A stretch of 64,000 bases of DNA from Filosporella fistucella (GCA_030077755.1 JAQJZZ010000008.1:2108001-2172000), one strand, 5' to 3'. Numbered from the stretch's first letter, positions 24,501 to 37,245 are shown. Numbers and translations: made by a program. Notes: generated by a model not told the origin, from the letters alone.

Positions 24501-25241
24501 TCCTCTTCAGGCAGGCTTGAAGATAGATCGCCTTGAGGAAATCCGCGATTCGCCGGAAGGTTTGAGCGATGTTGAGACACCCTTACGCGACGTCGGTCTT
24601 CTGGACATCCTTGATCAAGCTCTGGAGAACGGTCCATCCGAGGACGCAGTTGCACAGATTTCTCATGCCATTCAAAATCAGCAAAAGAAAGATCGTCAGA
24701 CCGGTCTTGGCTTTGTTCCTATCAACGTCGATCGGAAGCTCATCGACTCTCTGGTCATGTACGTGGGTATCCAATCAATAGCTAGAGCTGCCCAAAAGGG
24801 AGGAGCAACATTCGCGCCGGGTACCCCTGATGTGAAGCTGGTGTTCATGCTTGTCCACGAGATCAATCCCGAGGCTCGTTACTTCTTCATCAGCAGTATT
24901 GTCGACCAGCTCAGGGGCCCTTCCAATCATACTCATTACTTCAGCCAGGCATTACTTGAACTGTTCGACAGTGATTCAAGCGACTTGGAGGAGCTTGATA
25001 TTCGCCAACAAGTGACGCGCATCTTGTTAGAGCGCCTGATCGGTCGCTGGCCACAACCTTGGGGACTTATGGCTACCATTCATGAGTTGGTCAAGAACGA
25101 GAAATATCAATTCTTCAAATTGCCATTCATAGAGGCAGAACCAGAGGTGAGAAATATCAACATCTTTCCAACACGGGTATCAGCTAACATCAACAGGTTT
25201 CTGCTCGCTTCATGGCCTTGGCTCAGGCTGGAAGGGCATGA
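18573..25241 (+). CDS. NOT1: CCR4-NOT complex scaffold subunit NOT1
   Basis: Exons 18573-18821, 18878-19205, 19256-25146 and 25197-25241; introns of 56, 50 and 50 bp fit in phase, giving 2,170 residues, typical for Not1. The last 15-codon exon supplies VSARFMALAQAGRA and the stop. The N-terminal HEAT-like region is followed by the MIF4G-like Caf1-binding region (about 900-1120). Next comes the helical DUF3819/CNOT9-binding region (about 1165-1310, RLQEIVRTAITRAVHEIISP and PVVERSVTIA), a flexible linker, and the Not1 C-terminal domain (about 1650-2150, including YFISSIVDQLRGPSNHTHYF and LLERLIGRWPQPWGL). It assembles the Ccr4/Caf1 deadenylases and the Not module for mRNA decay and translational repression, in cytoplasm and nucleus. 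The start at MVNSTRGGTF is the first ATG after an in-frame stretch; an upstream coding exon spliced at 18560 cannot be excluded. Confidence 0.97.
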
Positions 25242-25906
25242 ATTATTCTAGGATGAGATCATGCAGTAACGAACGAGAACAACCCCCCATACCCTTCCCA
25301 CCTTGTACACCTAACCCTATACTACGACTTCTCCAACACATTCTCTGGACCATTTTCTTACTTGTTACATATTCTACCAAGTCTACAAACGGCGTTTTCA
25401 GATCAGTGAGGGTTTGTTCTGCATAGCGAGCGAGGGACAGGGGTTTTGCAAGCCGTCGGGTGGGCAGGCGCAAAGAAACTTCTTAATATGATAATGCTTC
25501 TCCCTAGGGCAAAATCGGGCATGGGCGTGGCTACAGACATATGGGGATTGTTTGTGTATGCTGTTGAGAGACGGCCACTTTGTATGTACTCATAAAATGG
25601 AGTTGGGGGTTTGCACCAAATAATAACGTCGATTTCTTGCAAGCCGGGTATTGATGTGTCCGTTTCTAGCCTCAATCCATTTGAAAAAGTGCATGTCTGA
25701 TTTGACACACGCTCTAGAATTATGACGACCGTGGTTGAGCTAGCAGGACAACCTTAATCATTAGTCTAACTAGCTGGCGATCACTGAACCAGCGCCGAGG
25801 TCGAGACGAAATAATGGAGAATACCCCACGGACAATAAAGAGGGGTCTGTATATTATGTATTCCAGTTTCCTGCATTGTTCAGAGTTCGATAATTCCAGA
25901 AAAATC
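25242..25906. other. Intergenic, NOT1 3' flank and peroxygenase promoter
   Basis: No supported gene; the minus-strand frames at 25403-25708 and 25720-26034 carry no recognisable domain. TATATTATG near 25850 may be part of the promoter of the following gene. Confidence 0.55.
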
Positions 25907-26831
25907 ATGTATTCTACTACTGCGGCCGTTTGCCTCTTCCTCTCTTTAAGCTCAGCCCAAAGCTTCACAACCTGGACCCCACCCGGTCCAGGAGATGCCC
26001 GTTCCCCATGTCCCGGCCTGAATTCCCTTGCCAACCATGGGTTCCTACCTCACAACGGCACAGGTCTCACTATTCCAATCCTCATCAAAGGTCTTAACGA
26101 TGGCATGAATGTTGGCGCGGATTTTGCCACTGTTATTGGTGGAGCAGGCATCCTTTCTGTCCCTAATAGTCCGTTCGCTACTTCTTTCGATTTGACTGAT
26201 ATTCGGCGTCACAATTTCCCTATCGAACACGATGCGAGTTTGTCTAGAGCGGATTTTTTTATCAATAATGGAGATAATTTTGATTTCAATCAGACGATTT
26301 TTGATACTGTATTGCAATATTATGATGGAATGGAGAGTACCAGTATTACGGTGGCAGCAAAGGCAAAGTGACTGGTCCATTTCCAAATGGAGGTTTGCAA
26401 GTACTTACGGTGTGGACAGGTATAATCGAGTTGTGACGGAGAGAGCGAGAGATCCGAAGTTCACTTATACTGCTCAGCAATTCATTCTGTCGTACGGAGA
26501 GACGGCATTATATCTATCTGTGATGGGTGACCCTGTCACTGGAGTTGCACCAGTGGAATATGTGAAGATTTTCTTTGGTCAGTGTCTGCTCGACCATGGT
26601 TTTAGGATGGAAACTAATTGCGTGACAGAGGAGGAGAGATTACCGTACGATGAAGGCTGGAGAGCTCCAGCAAAGCAGACAAACTTTCTGACACTGGGAA
26701 ACATGGTTACACAACTTTTCTTAGCTGCTGGAGAAGTGCTGCCAGAGGGTTTAGAGGTTACGACAAATACTTTGAAGTTGGCTTTTGGAGGTTATGATCC
26801 GATTACTGGGCTTTTGGCTCATATATTGTGA
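25907..26831 (+). CDS. Secreted heme-thiolate peroxidase (chloroperoxidase/unspecific peroxygenase)
   Basis: Exons 25907-26367, 26420-26577 and 26629-26831; 52- and 51-bp introns join in phase to 273 residues, the size of short (group I) peroxygenases. A signal peptide is expected at the N-terminus (TTAAVCLFLSLSSAQS). The Pro-Cys-Pro motif at residues 34-36 supplies the heme-ligand Cys35 within SPCPGLNSLANHGFLP. The acid-base glutamate motif Glu-His-Asp is at residues 107-109 (FPIEHDASLSRAD). Downstream, RDPKFTYT and the ERLPYDEGWRAP block are family landmarks. These secreted enzymes use H2O2 for halogenation or oxygen transfer to aromatic and aliphatic substrates. The first intron uses a less usual GTGACT donor, but its removal restores AAKAK-YNRVV as expected. 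The substrate cannot be predicted. Confidence 0.93.
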
Positions 26832-27655
26832 GAAAGGAGATGTTGAGGTGTGATAATAGATTTGTTCTATTGATCCAATGATCCAATGATCCAAGATGGC
26901 ACATTGTGTTCAAAACCCAGAATAAATTTCCAAAAGCAAATGGATAATGAATTTCTTGTTTTTTGTTCCCGATTGAACAAGTACTTGTCATACACCTGAC
27001 AACTAATAAATCATCCTATATATCAACGCTCTAATGGTGTGTTGCAGTGCAGCATTGTCTGATAAAGGCATATTCCCAACTAATTGTGCCAATATAGCCT
27101 CACGATATGACGTAGAATCTTCCATAAGCATTACATTGGTCTGAATGACTGCTGGTAGCTTCTGGTAGCCTGCGCCGAGACAGGGCAACGATGGTAGTAC
27201 TTTCTGAGTTCCGAAAGCACTTCTCAACCAACGACACCAGTACAACCACATTGAACGAACTTTGCGTGAATACAGTCTCGGTGATATGAAGAGAGAGACA
27301 AACCTTCGTATGGTCTGATATATTTAACGCAAAGCTCATGCACGACACTGATGAGCTACATCCATTGTGCGCGGAGGAGCTGCCTCAATGACGAAATCTC
27401 GAATCTGATATTGTTTTATCACAGTGACTGTAAAATTGATTCATCGTGCTACTCTTACCAACCTGAGTCGACGTTGACACCTTCGTAGCCCAGTAATAGT
27501 AGTAAATCAAAATTTCGTTTTTGGGATGCCCCTCCAAATTAAAACATTCAGGGGTACCCCACATTTAGGTAGCTTCCGCCGAGGCAGCCTTGCAGCTCAA
27601 CATCACGATTGTCTCTGAAGCTTCATCCTTCCATAACTTTTGTTTTCACTAGATC
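26832..27655. other. Intergenic; no gene seen
   Basis: Minus-strand frames at 27003-27348 show no family signature. TGATCCAA occurs three times in tandem (9-bp period) around 26871-26895. The rest is unremarkable AT-rich DNA. Confidence 0.55.
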
Positions 27656-29288
27656 ATGGCAGCCCAAAAAGATCTCCAAGACCTGTTGCGTTTGTTGACA
27701 ACAGGACGAAATAAGGTTGGTATGCTTGAAGCAATGGGGCGCGTGAAAGCTCTCCAAGCAGCAGATCTTCGCAGGTACTCCCTCCTCATGAACGCGCACA
27801 ATAGTAGTTGTTCTAAAGCCGTACAGCATATCTGCGATCGCAAATTCCAATATACCTACCATTTCAGCCGCAATATCAGACGAAAAGGCAGCAAAATCCC
27901 TGCTCGCAGCATGTAAAGCCCAAGCCAAATCTGGCAGTAAGCCTGGCACCAAACGCACTTCAACAGATACACTTGCTTCGTCTTCGAAGAGGATGAAATC
28001 AGCATACGAGCTCTCTAACGATCCACAAACACCTGCGGAACTAGAAGCTTCTCTTGAGCTCCCGCAACCAACGGCTGATGAGGAAGCCATCTCAAAGACT
28101 TCCATCTACACAAACCGAGCCCCTCTTGTGCTGGCATTTGCTGTACAAGTTTTGAAATATACTATGCCAGAGCAGCCACCAAGTAGCAGATTAAGTCTCG
28201 CACAAGCTGTTGTCAGTGCTAATTCGAGGAGTAAAGCTGTTAGTATTGGCTTGGAGAGTGGCAAGGGAGCAGATGAAGAGGGATGGGGAATGGGACAACC
28301 TAAGGTCAAAGTTATGGGCCGAGAGATCAGTGTATTGAAGCGCAGTGGGTATGAATGGAGAGACGTGAAATCAGAAGAAGTGAAACAAGAAGATCAGGGC
28401 GAGGTCACCGAGATCGCGGCGAACCATAGCGCTGATGCAGATATTGAAGAGCAGTCATCTGCTTCAACACTACAAAACGCCTCACAAAAACCTCCGAATG
28501 CGGTCGGCGGCTGGACAGTTTCTACACCCGTTACTTCCAGGAAATCAACTTTTGTTGGTCGCTCAATTACTATATCGTCGCCTTCAGACGCGAAGTCAGC
28601 TCTTCAAAAGCTGTTTTCAAATTATCCAGAGCTCCGTGATGCAAGTCATAATATCACTGCATGGAGAGTACAGAGCACACACAGTATTATAGAAGACAGT
28701 AACGATGATGGGGAGACAGGTGGCGGCCGTCACTTATTAGGTCTCTTACAAGCTGATAAAATGGTGGGTGTTCTCTTGGTTGTAAGTCGGTGGTATGGTG
28801 GTATCATGTTAGGCAGCGATCGCTGGCGCATAATGACCCAAGTCTCTCGCGATGCCCTTTCTCAACGCTTACGGGTGGTCGGGGTGGTTGGTCAGGAAGC
28901 TCTATGGGGTTTGGATTTGGAAGCTATGAAGAAAAATAATGCACCTGTTATAGGCGGCACGACAGGTGGAATGCGAATCCATAGACCCGAAGGGGCAAGA
29001 GCATATATTTTGAAAGCTTTTGGGTCCCCGCCCGATGCTTCATCCAAGAAGAAAAAGTCTGGTGTTGCTTTGGATAGGGAAAGAGAGGAGAATTTAGGGT
29101 TGCTGTTGTCAGCTTTAGATATGTTGTTTGCGTCTTGGGTGGATCATATTGGTAGCGAGGAGTTAGATCGAAGAGCATGGGGCTGGTATGTCAAAGTCAG
29201 ACCAGACGTAGAAAGTGGAGTCGCAGGTTGGGGAGGAAAGGGAGAAGTCAAATTAGGTGATATTCTCAACTTGCGTAGGAAAGGTTAG
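27656..29288 (+). CDS. Impact (UPF0029) domain protein without an RWD domain
   Basis: Exons 27656-27774 and 27827-29288 with a 52-bp intron (GTACTC...GTACAG) that restores LRSISAIANSNIPT; 526 residues. The N-terminal half is fungal-type: MAAQKDLQDLLRLLTTGRN, SDEKAAKSLLAACKAQ, and a well-conserved looking RAPLVLAFAVQVLKYTMPEQ block. The C-terminal half has the Impact fold (about residues 278-380): TFVGRSITISSPSDA, SHNITAWRV, DDGETGGG and VVSRWYGGIMLGSDRW, the family core. Impact proteins of the Yih1 type restrain Gcn2 through Gcn1 binding, but they carry an N-terminal RWD domain that is not visible here, so that role should not be assumed. A cytosolic or ribosome-associated function is plausible but unproven. 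Confidence 0.82.
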
Positions 29289-29367
29289 GCCAAGGTAATA
29301 CTACTACAATTGCATGAACAATTAAGGCTCCACATCATCCGTCACTTTCAGGGTCTATGAAATGCCC

Positions 29368-31244
29368 TCAGACTCTCTCAAACCATATCTTCCCCTCTGG
29401 TCCTAGACTTGGCTCTATTCCCATTCCCACAGATTTAGGTTTTCCATCTTCTCCCACAATGAACTCTCCTTTCCCAGCTGATCTAAACACTGATTTTGGA
29501 GATTGAGTAAGGTCGGTATATACCATGAAGTAATCGCCCGAGACATGTTCGAAATCAAAGGATGCTTTCCATGCATAGTCGGGGTGCAAAGCGTTCAATT
29601 TGCCATCTTTCAAAGTGATAGTCAGATTCCTGTATCCTGGGTTGAAATAGGTTCCTGTGTAGCTCTCTATTGGAAGTGTGGTTGGGAGAGGTGGATCGGG
29701 TTTGCTAGGATACAGCAAAGCTTTCGAATCATTGTAGGCTTGCAAGCCGGCGGTGAGAATGTCTTTCTGCCTGCTTGATTATTAGTCACTCATTTCGACA
29801 AATATAGCAATCAAAGACAACAAACATTTTGTTCCAATCAAATCTATCGTTCTCCGCAAGATTTATCTTCTCATCTACCAGATGCCAAAGCAGAGTCCAT
29901 TCCGCGTAATTTGCTGGTAAAGCCGTATTTCCCATAGCCACAACACCGAATTGAATGTCAGGTATAAAGATTACCTGAGTGCCGAATGCCTCTAATCCGC
30001 CGGCATGTGTCCAGAATTCATGTCCTTGATAGGTTCCTGTTTCCCAACCAAGGGTGTAGGATAAAGCTGGAGACCATGGACCAGGCTCGTCCTCGATTTG
30101 CATGTGTATGCGAGAGCTTTTAAGATCCGTATAATCGGTTGGAGAGAGTGGTGCTGAGGTCGTAAGCCAGGCTCTGACCCATTTGGCGTAGTCAAGTACA
30201 TTGGATATTGTGCTGCCAGCACCAGAAACGATTGTTAGATCCATGTTTGGCACCGGGATACAAGGACCCTGGAAGCAGTTGTAGCCTTGAGCTAGATGCT
30301 GAGGAGCGGCTTCTGCGTCTGGGGTTGAAAAATACTATACGAATTAGTCTTCAACAACAAGAGTCCAAGACTTCGAGAAAGAAAGAAAAAGGACCAAATA
30401 TCGAATGTATAATGAAGAGTGACTTACAGTAGAATTCATGCCCAACGGACCCCAGATCGTCTCCTTCAAGAAATCTCCCAGCCACATCCCACTTAAAGTC
30501 TCGATGGCATGACTGACAGTAATGTACATCACATTCGAGTATATCCAGGTCGTTCTGGGCTGAGCAGCTAAAGGCAGATATCGTAATGACTGCACCACGT
30601 CTTTCAAAGTGCCATTACGTCCATTGTACAAACCGCCATAACTGTGCTCATGTCTCGGCATACCAGAACGATGGGAAAGAGCGTCTTCGACTGTAATGTG
30701 GTTCGTTGCCCAGTTATTTTCAAGAACGAAGTCCTCGCGGATTATTTCTGAGAGTGGAGTGTCCCATGCGAGACCTGTAAAGTTGCCGGAGTTGATGAGA
30801 AGAGAGAAGCAGGCGGCAGTGAAGGCTTTGGTAGTGCTGCCGGCGTAGCTGAGAAAGGTAGAATTAGCATCCAATTTGACCAGCAGCAGATGGAAACTGT
30901 CTGGTGAGAGTACTATCAGTACTTACAATAGAGTATCAGCCGTGACTGGAGTATTGGGATATGTAGCGATTCCATAGCCCTGAGATAAATCTTAGCATGC
31001 TACATGCCTATAGAGAATACTTTTCCAACATCGCTACTAGGAAATGACCGCTTACTTCTGCCCATGAATTGTTTCCATCCACGACTGCAATAGCAATGCC
31101 AGGGACGTTCCATAAATGCAATGTATCATTGACCAATTCTTTGAATTTGGGTGTGAGAGGAGAAGTCCGATTACTATACTGAGCATATACTGAGGTGGTC
31201 AGGATTGAAGCTCCCGTTGCGTAAAAAAGAAGTCGATTGAACAT
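29368..31244 (-). CDS. Secreted serine beta-lactamase-like hydrolase
   Basis: Five exons: 31244-31056, 30979-30927, 30848-30428, 30334-29826 and 29770-29368; phases agree and give 524 residues. An N-terminal signal peptide is likely (LLFYATGASILTTSVYAQ). The class C beta-lactamase/DD-peptidase-like domain has the catalytic Ser-x-x-Lys at residues 85-88 (SerThrThrLys) and the Tyr-x-Asn motif at 184-186 (TyrSerAsn). A His-x-Gly-like third motif lies in FWTHAGGLEAFG. A C-terminal beta-rich domain follows (SYTGTYFNPGYRNLTITLKD), as in many fungal members. Several N-x-S/T sequons fit secretion. Members hydrolyse small amides or esters, including lactones, and some act in secondary metabolism; this one has no biosynthetic neighbours. 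The substrate is unknown. Confidence 0.88.
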
Positions 31245-32295
31245 TCTGATAAATGGTGAAAGATTGGGAAGTTAAATGTGATGATTATCTCTAGGAAGGA
31301 CAGCCCTTATAGCTCTTTTAAAGTAAAATTGTAACGATCAACTCAATTGAGACACACGTCATGAGTACGAATTGAAGAGGCTTGGACAGTGTCTTTGCAT
31401 CGAGAAATTGCAGACTGCATACGGTATTGGGAACGGACGGCATCGTGAAGTTTCTATCTAGTGAACGAGAGCGAAAGCGAGAGGAGTGAAGCGACTTTCC
31501 TACATGTATTGTTTATACAACGAGGCTGCTTAAACGGTGAAGGGTTTGTTGCGCGCAACGACAAGAGAGATACAATGGGTGCGCAGCTAAAATCTGTTCT
31601 CCGAGCTCATAGAGATTTTCTAATCCCGATGTCACCATAACCAGACTTGGAGCTATTAGGTATGTTGGCTTATGAGTCTGCTCAGCCTCCACCGCGTCAG
31701 CCTTGCGAGTAAACCAATGGGATCATGATTTTGAGTTATGACAAAGCATCGAGCTAAATTTCTTACTCGCCAAAACGTATCTCGACCTTCTTCTCAATCT
31801 CCTGGCTCAAATAAGCTTAATTCGGAAATAGATCCACGTTACATGGTATGACGGGGAATACGCTCAAAGACACTTTTGTGATGACGTGCCTAGATGAGGT
31901 AGCCCACCACATGGCATTAATTGACATAGATAAGGCTCTTATTCAGGTTCCATAAAAGGGATTGCACTTGCAAGATACTCGTCAAGTACAGAGAGGGCTC
32001 TTGGTCCCTCATTACCAATTAGGGTCCATGCGATATCAATCAAATCTCTACGCTAACCATTCAGGCAAGCAGATCCTGGGTATTTTAATTCTTACAATGT
32101 TTTGTATCAGCGACAGGCTGCACTACCTGCGCTCTCGCTCACGAGATCATCATAGAGAGATGGATCCAAAGGGGTTTTCCCCAAACATCACTCCGAAATG
32201 CCCACTTTCCAATCTTTCCACCCAGTTCACCTAGACGCCGATGCTCCCGATAATGCATTGCATCAGTAATTGCTTGCTTGGGCACATCTTACTCC
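31245..32295. other. Intergenic; no gene seen
   Basis: About 1 kb between two minus-strand genes. The first ~150 bp is the hydrolase promoter and contains TATAAG on the minus strand near 31310. Frames such as 31962-32234 (+) have no family signature. Confidence 0.55.
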
Positions 32296-34264
32296 TCATA
32301 GCTCATCTTCCTCCATGGTCGAACTTGTCGGGAGATTGGGTTGAGTGGCATGAGCAGCTTCAGCTGCAGCAAGAATATCGCCTTTGGGAGCTGTAAAACC
32401 AGCCCCGAGACGCTTCTGCATATCACTGTCGATGTCGTAAACACTAGCTCGATGTCTCTTGAGGGGGCTACCAACGACCGAATCATCGGGTAATGCTCCA
32501 AAGACATTATTTGGCAGAGTTTGTGGTGCGGGAACTTGGGTATCTGTCTCTGCCGGAGGTGTTGCACCCAGGGAATTACTGCCAAGCGAGTTTGGCGATT
32601 TCCGTGAATTGGCATTGAGATTATCAGCGGAGTGTTGGCGCTTCAGCTACATTGAATTAGTATGTTAGAAGTGAGGATCTGGAACATGACAGTACCTTGA
32701 TGCGGCCAACGCCGTCTGCTAATTCACCAGAAAATTTTGAGTCCTCAACAGTTGCAGTTCCGTCGATATCTTTCTCATCCACGTCTTCCATTTTGCCAAC
32801 AATTCCAGCGTCGTCGTCGTCGTCTTCACTATCTTCGTCCATAGCTCTAGAGGTACTCCCGTTGCTCTTCTTTCTTGATTTGTTCTTGCGGGTGGAAGAA
32901 TCATTATCTCGGAATGCAGAGAATCCCACCGTGCCAGCAAGTTTCAACGGACCTAGACCAGAAAAGTCTAATTGAGTAGATCGGCGTTTCGTACCACTTG
33001 CAGTGCTCTTCTTGGGTGCCATAATTCCCATCTTCTGTAATTGTCCTGCCAGCTATTAGAAGAAGAAATCATAATTCGAAATTTGTACTTACTTTCGCCC
33101 CGGTAGAAGAAAGTGAACACAGCGAAAGGTTTATCAGGCCCATCTATTCCAGTGACGGTTTGTGTACTGATAGATTTTGGATCCAAGGTTTTTGGTTTCG
33201 CAAAACTTGTTGTATGGTCGATATCCGCCTCACCACCACCTTCTCTAGAAGCCTCTTCATCATCATCGTGCGCATCAAATTGTGGAGAGTATTCGCCCTT
33301 CTTGATATCGCCAGACGCCAGAACACGAAACATTGCCACTTTGATCTGGCCTGCTGCTTCTGGCGGTGCATCGTCGTCAGAATCGGAGCTCAAATCATCA
33401 TCATCCCAGTCGTCTAGCTTCTCAACTGGAGAAGATTCGTCGTCACCATAGCGCAGAACCTCCCGTGTTGCCCCCTTAGAAGTTTCTGTTTTATCCATTT
33501 CCTCATCATCACTGCCTGCCTCCTCTCTCTTGCGTCTGCGACGCTTCTCAAACTTTTGTCGACGCTTCTCAATCTTCGCTGCAGCATCTTGCCCGTCCAA
33601 ATCTAGACCGTTCAACCATCTCTCAAGTCCAACCTCCCGGAACAAAAATTCTCTCTCCGCCAGTCCACCACCTTCGGAATCAGGGACCTGAACCCACCGG
33701 GAATTTACCCAAGTTTCCTCACCTATTAACCAGTTAGCATATGGCTTCCTTCATACTTGACGGATCGGGAGGGGCAAACCGGGTCTCAATAATGTAGCAA
33801 CCTCCTAATTAAAGTTAATATTGTACAAAGCAGACATCGTAGAGGGGGCTGAAGCGAGACCAACGTACCTCCTTTGCTCTGCCGTCGAAGTAGATATAGG
33901 CAGCAATAGTTTCGTTTTCGGATTTGGTAATGGGGATATAAGGGCTAACAGTTCCGGAGATGCTACCTCTCTGCGACGTAACTCCAGGCAATCCTGCGAC
34001 CACTTGCGGATGTGGGTTTGGGTTGGATGGGGTAGGTTTTGGGGCCGAGTACGGTACAGGCAGACCTGGGGTCAAGAGAGTAATGGAGATAGCGAATTTA
34101 GAGGGCTCTGGTTTGTCTGAACTTGTGTCTTTGGGTATTTTTGCCTTTGGGACAGGAATATAAGTGTTAACGCGTGAGACTCGGGATTGCTTCTGAATAG
34201 AGTATTCAGGAAGGGGAGCTCCCTCCGCATGGACGCTAACTGCGATACCCTTGAAGCAAGGCAT
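32296..34264 (-). CDS. DUF7918-type fungal protein with acidic, nuclear-like C-terminus
   Basis: Exons 34264-33869, 33717-33093, 33045-32696 and 32646-32296; consistent phases, 573 residues. The N-terminus (MPCFKGIAVSVHAEGAPLPE), the central ETWVNSRWVQVPDSEGGG and FREVGLERWLNGLDLDG, and FAVFTFFYRGERQLQKMGIM match the layout of the fungal DUF7918 family. In that family a beta-rich domain ends in a F-x-Y-R-S-R-x-L-x-x-x-G-I element. The middle has a strongly basic cluster (KIEKRRQKFEKRRRRKREE, a likely nuclear signal) next to acidic runs (DDWDDDDLSSDSDDD). The C-terminal part is Ser/Asp-rich with SPLKRHRASVYD. The function of the family is unknown to me. The acceptor at 33046 was chosen among three candidates because only CTGGCAG keeps the phase. 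Confidence 0.78.
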
Positions 34265-35531
34265 ATTGATCAACGAGGGGACGGAGCAACCGAAGCTGCA
34301 CAGCTAGGAGAAGGAATTGCCGGTCGGATTTTGTGTTGGATGTAAAGTTGTGAGCTTGAACAGTGCCGAGTTGACAGACCAGGCGGCGCTCGAAGAGGCT
34401 GATGGGCCAAATAGTACAATAGACGCCCGTAGCGAGGTGAAGCTGATTCGATGGTGAACAGCAGGCTGCGGAGCGCAGCTTCGTCAAATTGAGGTCCTCG
34501 AGTCAAGGATTGAGGGTTGTAAATGTAACAAGTATGCACAACGAAAGACGACGGATGTTCGAATTCGATAAAGAGTCTCGCTTGCCAAGTTCTGAGCTTT
34601 GTCGGACGACCGAGACGCGGCACGGCTACAAAGGTGAATACAAAGGTCACATTGACCATCACAGACCGATGTCATCACATTAATTTCTGAACGCCGACGA
34701 CGGCGCATTTTCACATTTGAGATATCTTCATTGTAGTAAAAACAGCTGCTATTTAGAGCTGATGTAAAAAAGATTGAAACGATCTTCTTCGTCAATTTTG
34801 CTACCTGCTCACAACCTAATATCCTATAGGGTCTCCAGTCAACGGACTCGACCCCGAAGCCACCATTGTATTCAATATTTCTCATTCTCTTCACTGGGAG
34901 GACAAGCGACCACACACAATATGGACCGTATATAATGAAACAGTCTGTGTACTCATGCTGCTGGCTCTTGATCAAAATAAAATCCTGCTGTGTGGAATTA
35001 GCAGCTGCTATCTCAAATTCTGGTAAAGTATCTTGTGAGGTAATTTTTGGGTTTTCAGACTGTTGAGCTTGATTGATTGATGATCAACATATATTGATTC
35101 AGCTGGCCGTTCTTAAGGGCAGAAGTGTAGTCATCATAAAGAGGAGGGGTTGCAAAGTGCTGAGAAAGAAGGGCGGGATAGAACATACCTGGTTAGACAT
35201 ATATAGTCACTCATGAAAGTCAGTAGATATAGAGTGCCTAAAGGTGACTGACACCGCCATTTGCGACGGCGATGAGCGGCTCTTGGGCTGCAATGTCGAA
35301 GTTTGTCTGAAATATGAAATTCTAGGAGAAAGCTTGCACAAATAAAGGAAATTCAGAGTACTAAAGCTAGGCTATATCAAGGATAGTCAAAATCTCACGT
35401 GACTATCCCTCCCACCAGACCCGGCACGGCTTGTTGGTGGGGTAATTATTTTGTCCCTGACAACAACACAACTCGAGAACATTGCAAACTCATCTCCCAG
35501 AACTGCTCAGACTTTTCAAGACGCCGTCAAG
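34265..35531. other. Divergent intergenic region; no gene seen
   Basis: Promoters of the DUF7918 gene (-) and NTF2 (+). Frames at 34484-34975 and 34270-34662 (-) have no domain. Nothing else is recognised. Confidence 0.55.
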
Positions 35532-36284
35532 ATGGCAAGTAAGTGCATCTTTTTCTTCCTTTCTACACAAATGTTCCTGCCCTGTACCAGTTCTACGAGC
35601 TACGTTATATCCATTTGCTAACATATTTTTCAGACTTCGCAGATGTCGCAAGTAAGCTCCTCACTACCTACCGAACTTCCTCTCTTGTAGGACCTCGGAA
35701 ACCAACTGCCGGGAAGAATATAATCAGAAATATTATTCTGCGGGAATGAGCTTGAGCGAGGCTGACCAGCACTTTTCAAAGAGCAATTCACAGACTTCTA
35801 CTATGGACAATTCGATGCCGACCGCAAAACTCTGGGCCCTCTTTACGTGAGTCTAGGAATTAGTTATAGAAGGAGACCTTTACTAATGATCTTGTAGCGC
35901 GACAACTCCATGCTGACTTTCGAGTCCGCTTCTATCGCCGGTGCGGCCAGCATTGTAGAGAAGCTTGCAGTGAGAGCTACCTTACATTATGTTGGGAATC
36001 ATAAAACTGACATCCTACAGAGCCTGCCTTTTGTTCAAGTAAAACATCAAGTTTCTACCCTCGACGCCCAGCCTTCTCAAGAAGGCGGTATCTTGATCCT
36101 GGTCACTGGCGCACTTTTGGTAGGTGACACTCGAACATGTTTCTCTAGCTGATTGGCTAATTTTCTGCTTCAGGTCGATGAGGAGCAGAGACCTATGAAC
36201 TACAGCCAAGCATTCCAGTTGCTACCCGATGGAGCTGGCAGCTACTACATTTACAACGATATCTTCAAGCTGGTGTTCGGGTAG
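35532..36284 (+). CDS. NTF2: Nuclear transport factor 2
   Basis: Six exons: 35532-35538, 35634-35651, 35782-35846, 35898-35969, 36021-36119 and 36174-36284. They give 123 residues, the exact family size. The first two coding exons are 7 and 18 nt long and spell MANFADVA; the rest is a complete NTF2 fold (KQFTDFYYGQFDADRKTLGP, MLTFESASIAGAASIVEKL, ILILVTGALLVDEEQRPMNY, FKLVFG). Ntf2 is a homodimer that carries Ran-GDP into the nucleus through FxFG nucleoporins and so maintains the Ran gradient. The tiny 5' exons make this gene easy to mis-annotate. Confidence 0.97.
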
Positions 36285-37245
36285 GTGGTTCTGGCACGGG
36301 AAATAGGGTTGGGTACATACAAGGAGAAAGGGGATGATCATTGACTTTCACAAGCACTATACCGAGTTTTTAGAGCAGGTTGAGCAGCGGTGGTTATAGC
36401 AGAATGAAGATGCTTTGCAAAGCATGAACGTGGTTTATCGATTTTCACATAATGAAAATGCTGGACTTCATTGATATGCGGCTAGTGAGATATAAATCAA
36501 TTTGTCTGCTGCCTTGGATGACGTTGCCATGCTTGGTTCATCATCACTTGTCATCTTTACTTGACTTATTTACTAAGCCTCTTAGGCTTCCACTTAGTAG
36601 CATATTACGAGGGTTATGTGCGTCAGATCCTCTTGACCAATTAATCTCATATAACATATCCGCCTTGTCATGCCCAATGCTGGGTCCTTTATGTCTGCTA
36701 GTAGGCTCCGAAAGGTCCAGCATGGCAAGGCCTGTAAAGACAGAAGTCAGAAATTCCAGAACATGGCACAAAATGCTAAGTAGAATAGCAATGCAGTTTG
36801 GATAGATATAGCGACTTTCTTGACATAATCAATTACATTGGCTACACAAACCAAGTAAATGTCTCATTAAATGTCTACCTGAAACTTATGGAGATTGAAT
36901 CTCAAATTTGGTCACGAATTCGAATACGGTAGTCCTGTTTCGTTGCCTGGGATTCTCAGCCTCATGCTTTCGCCGGGACGCGAATCTCGGAGTGGCTGGA
37001 CAAGCTCTCAGATCATCAAAAACGAGAGACCACCAGAACACGTTGTAAACTACTTTTCGAACAACATTTAACCTTTCAACGCAGTGCCTCGAACACACTT
37101 ATTTCCCTGAGAGCCACAACTCACTCAGCATCTTGCGCATTACATTGTTTGCACTGGTTAAGTTGGGTGCAAGCTAGAGCTAGAGCATAGCTGTTCTTTG
37201 AGATTCAATCGTCAAAGTTAGAGATTCCATCAAGGAATAGTCAAG
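36285..37245. other. Intergenic; no gene seen
   Basis: NTF2 3' flank and TVP18 promoter. Short frames (36452-36805 and 36886-37098) show no signature. Confidence 0.55.
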
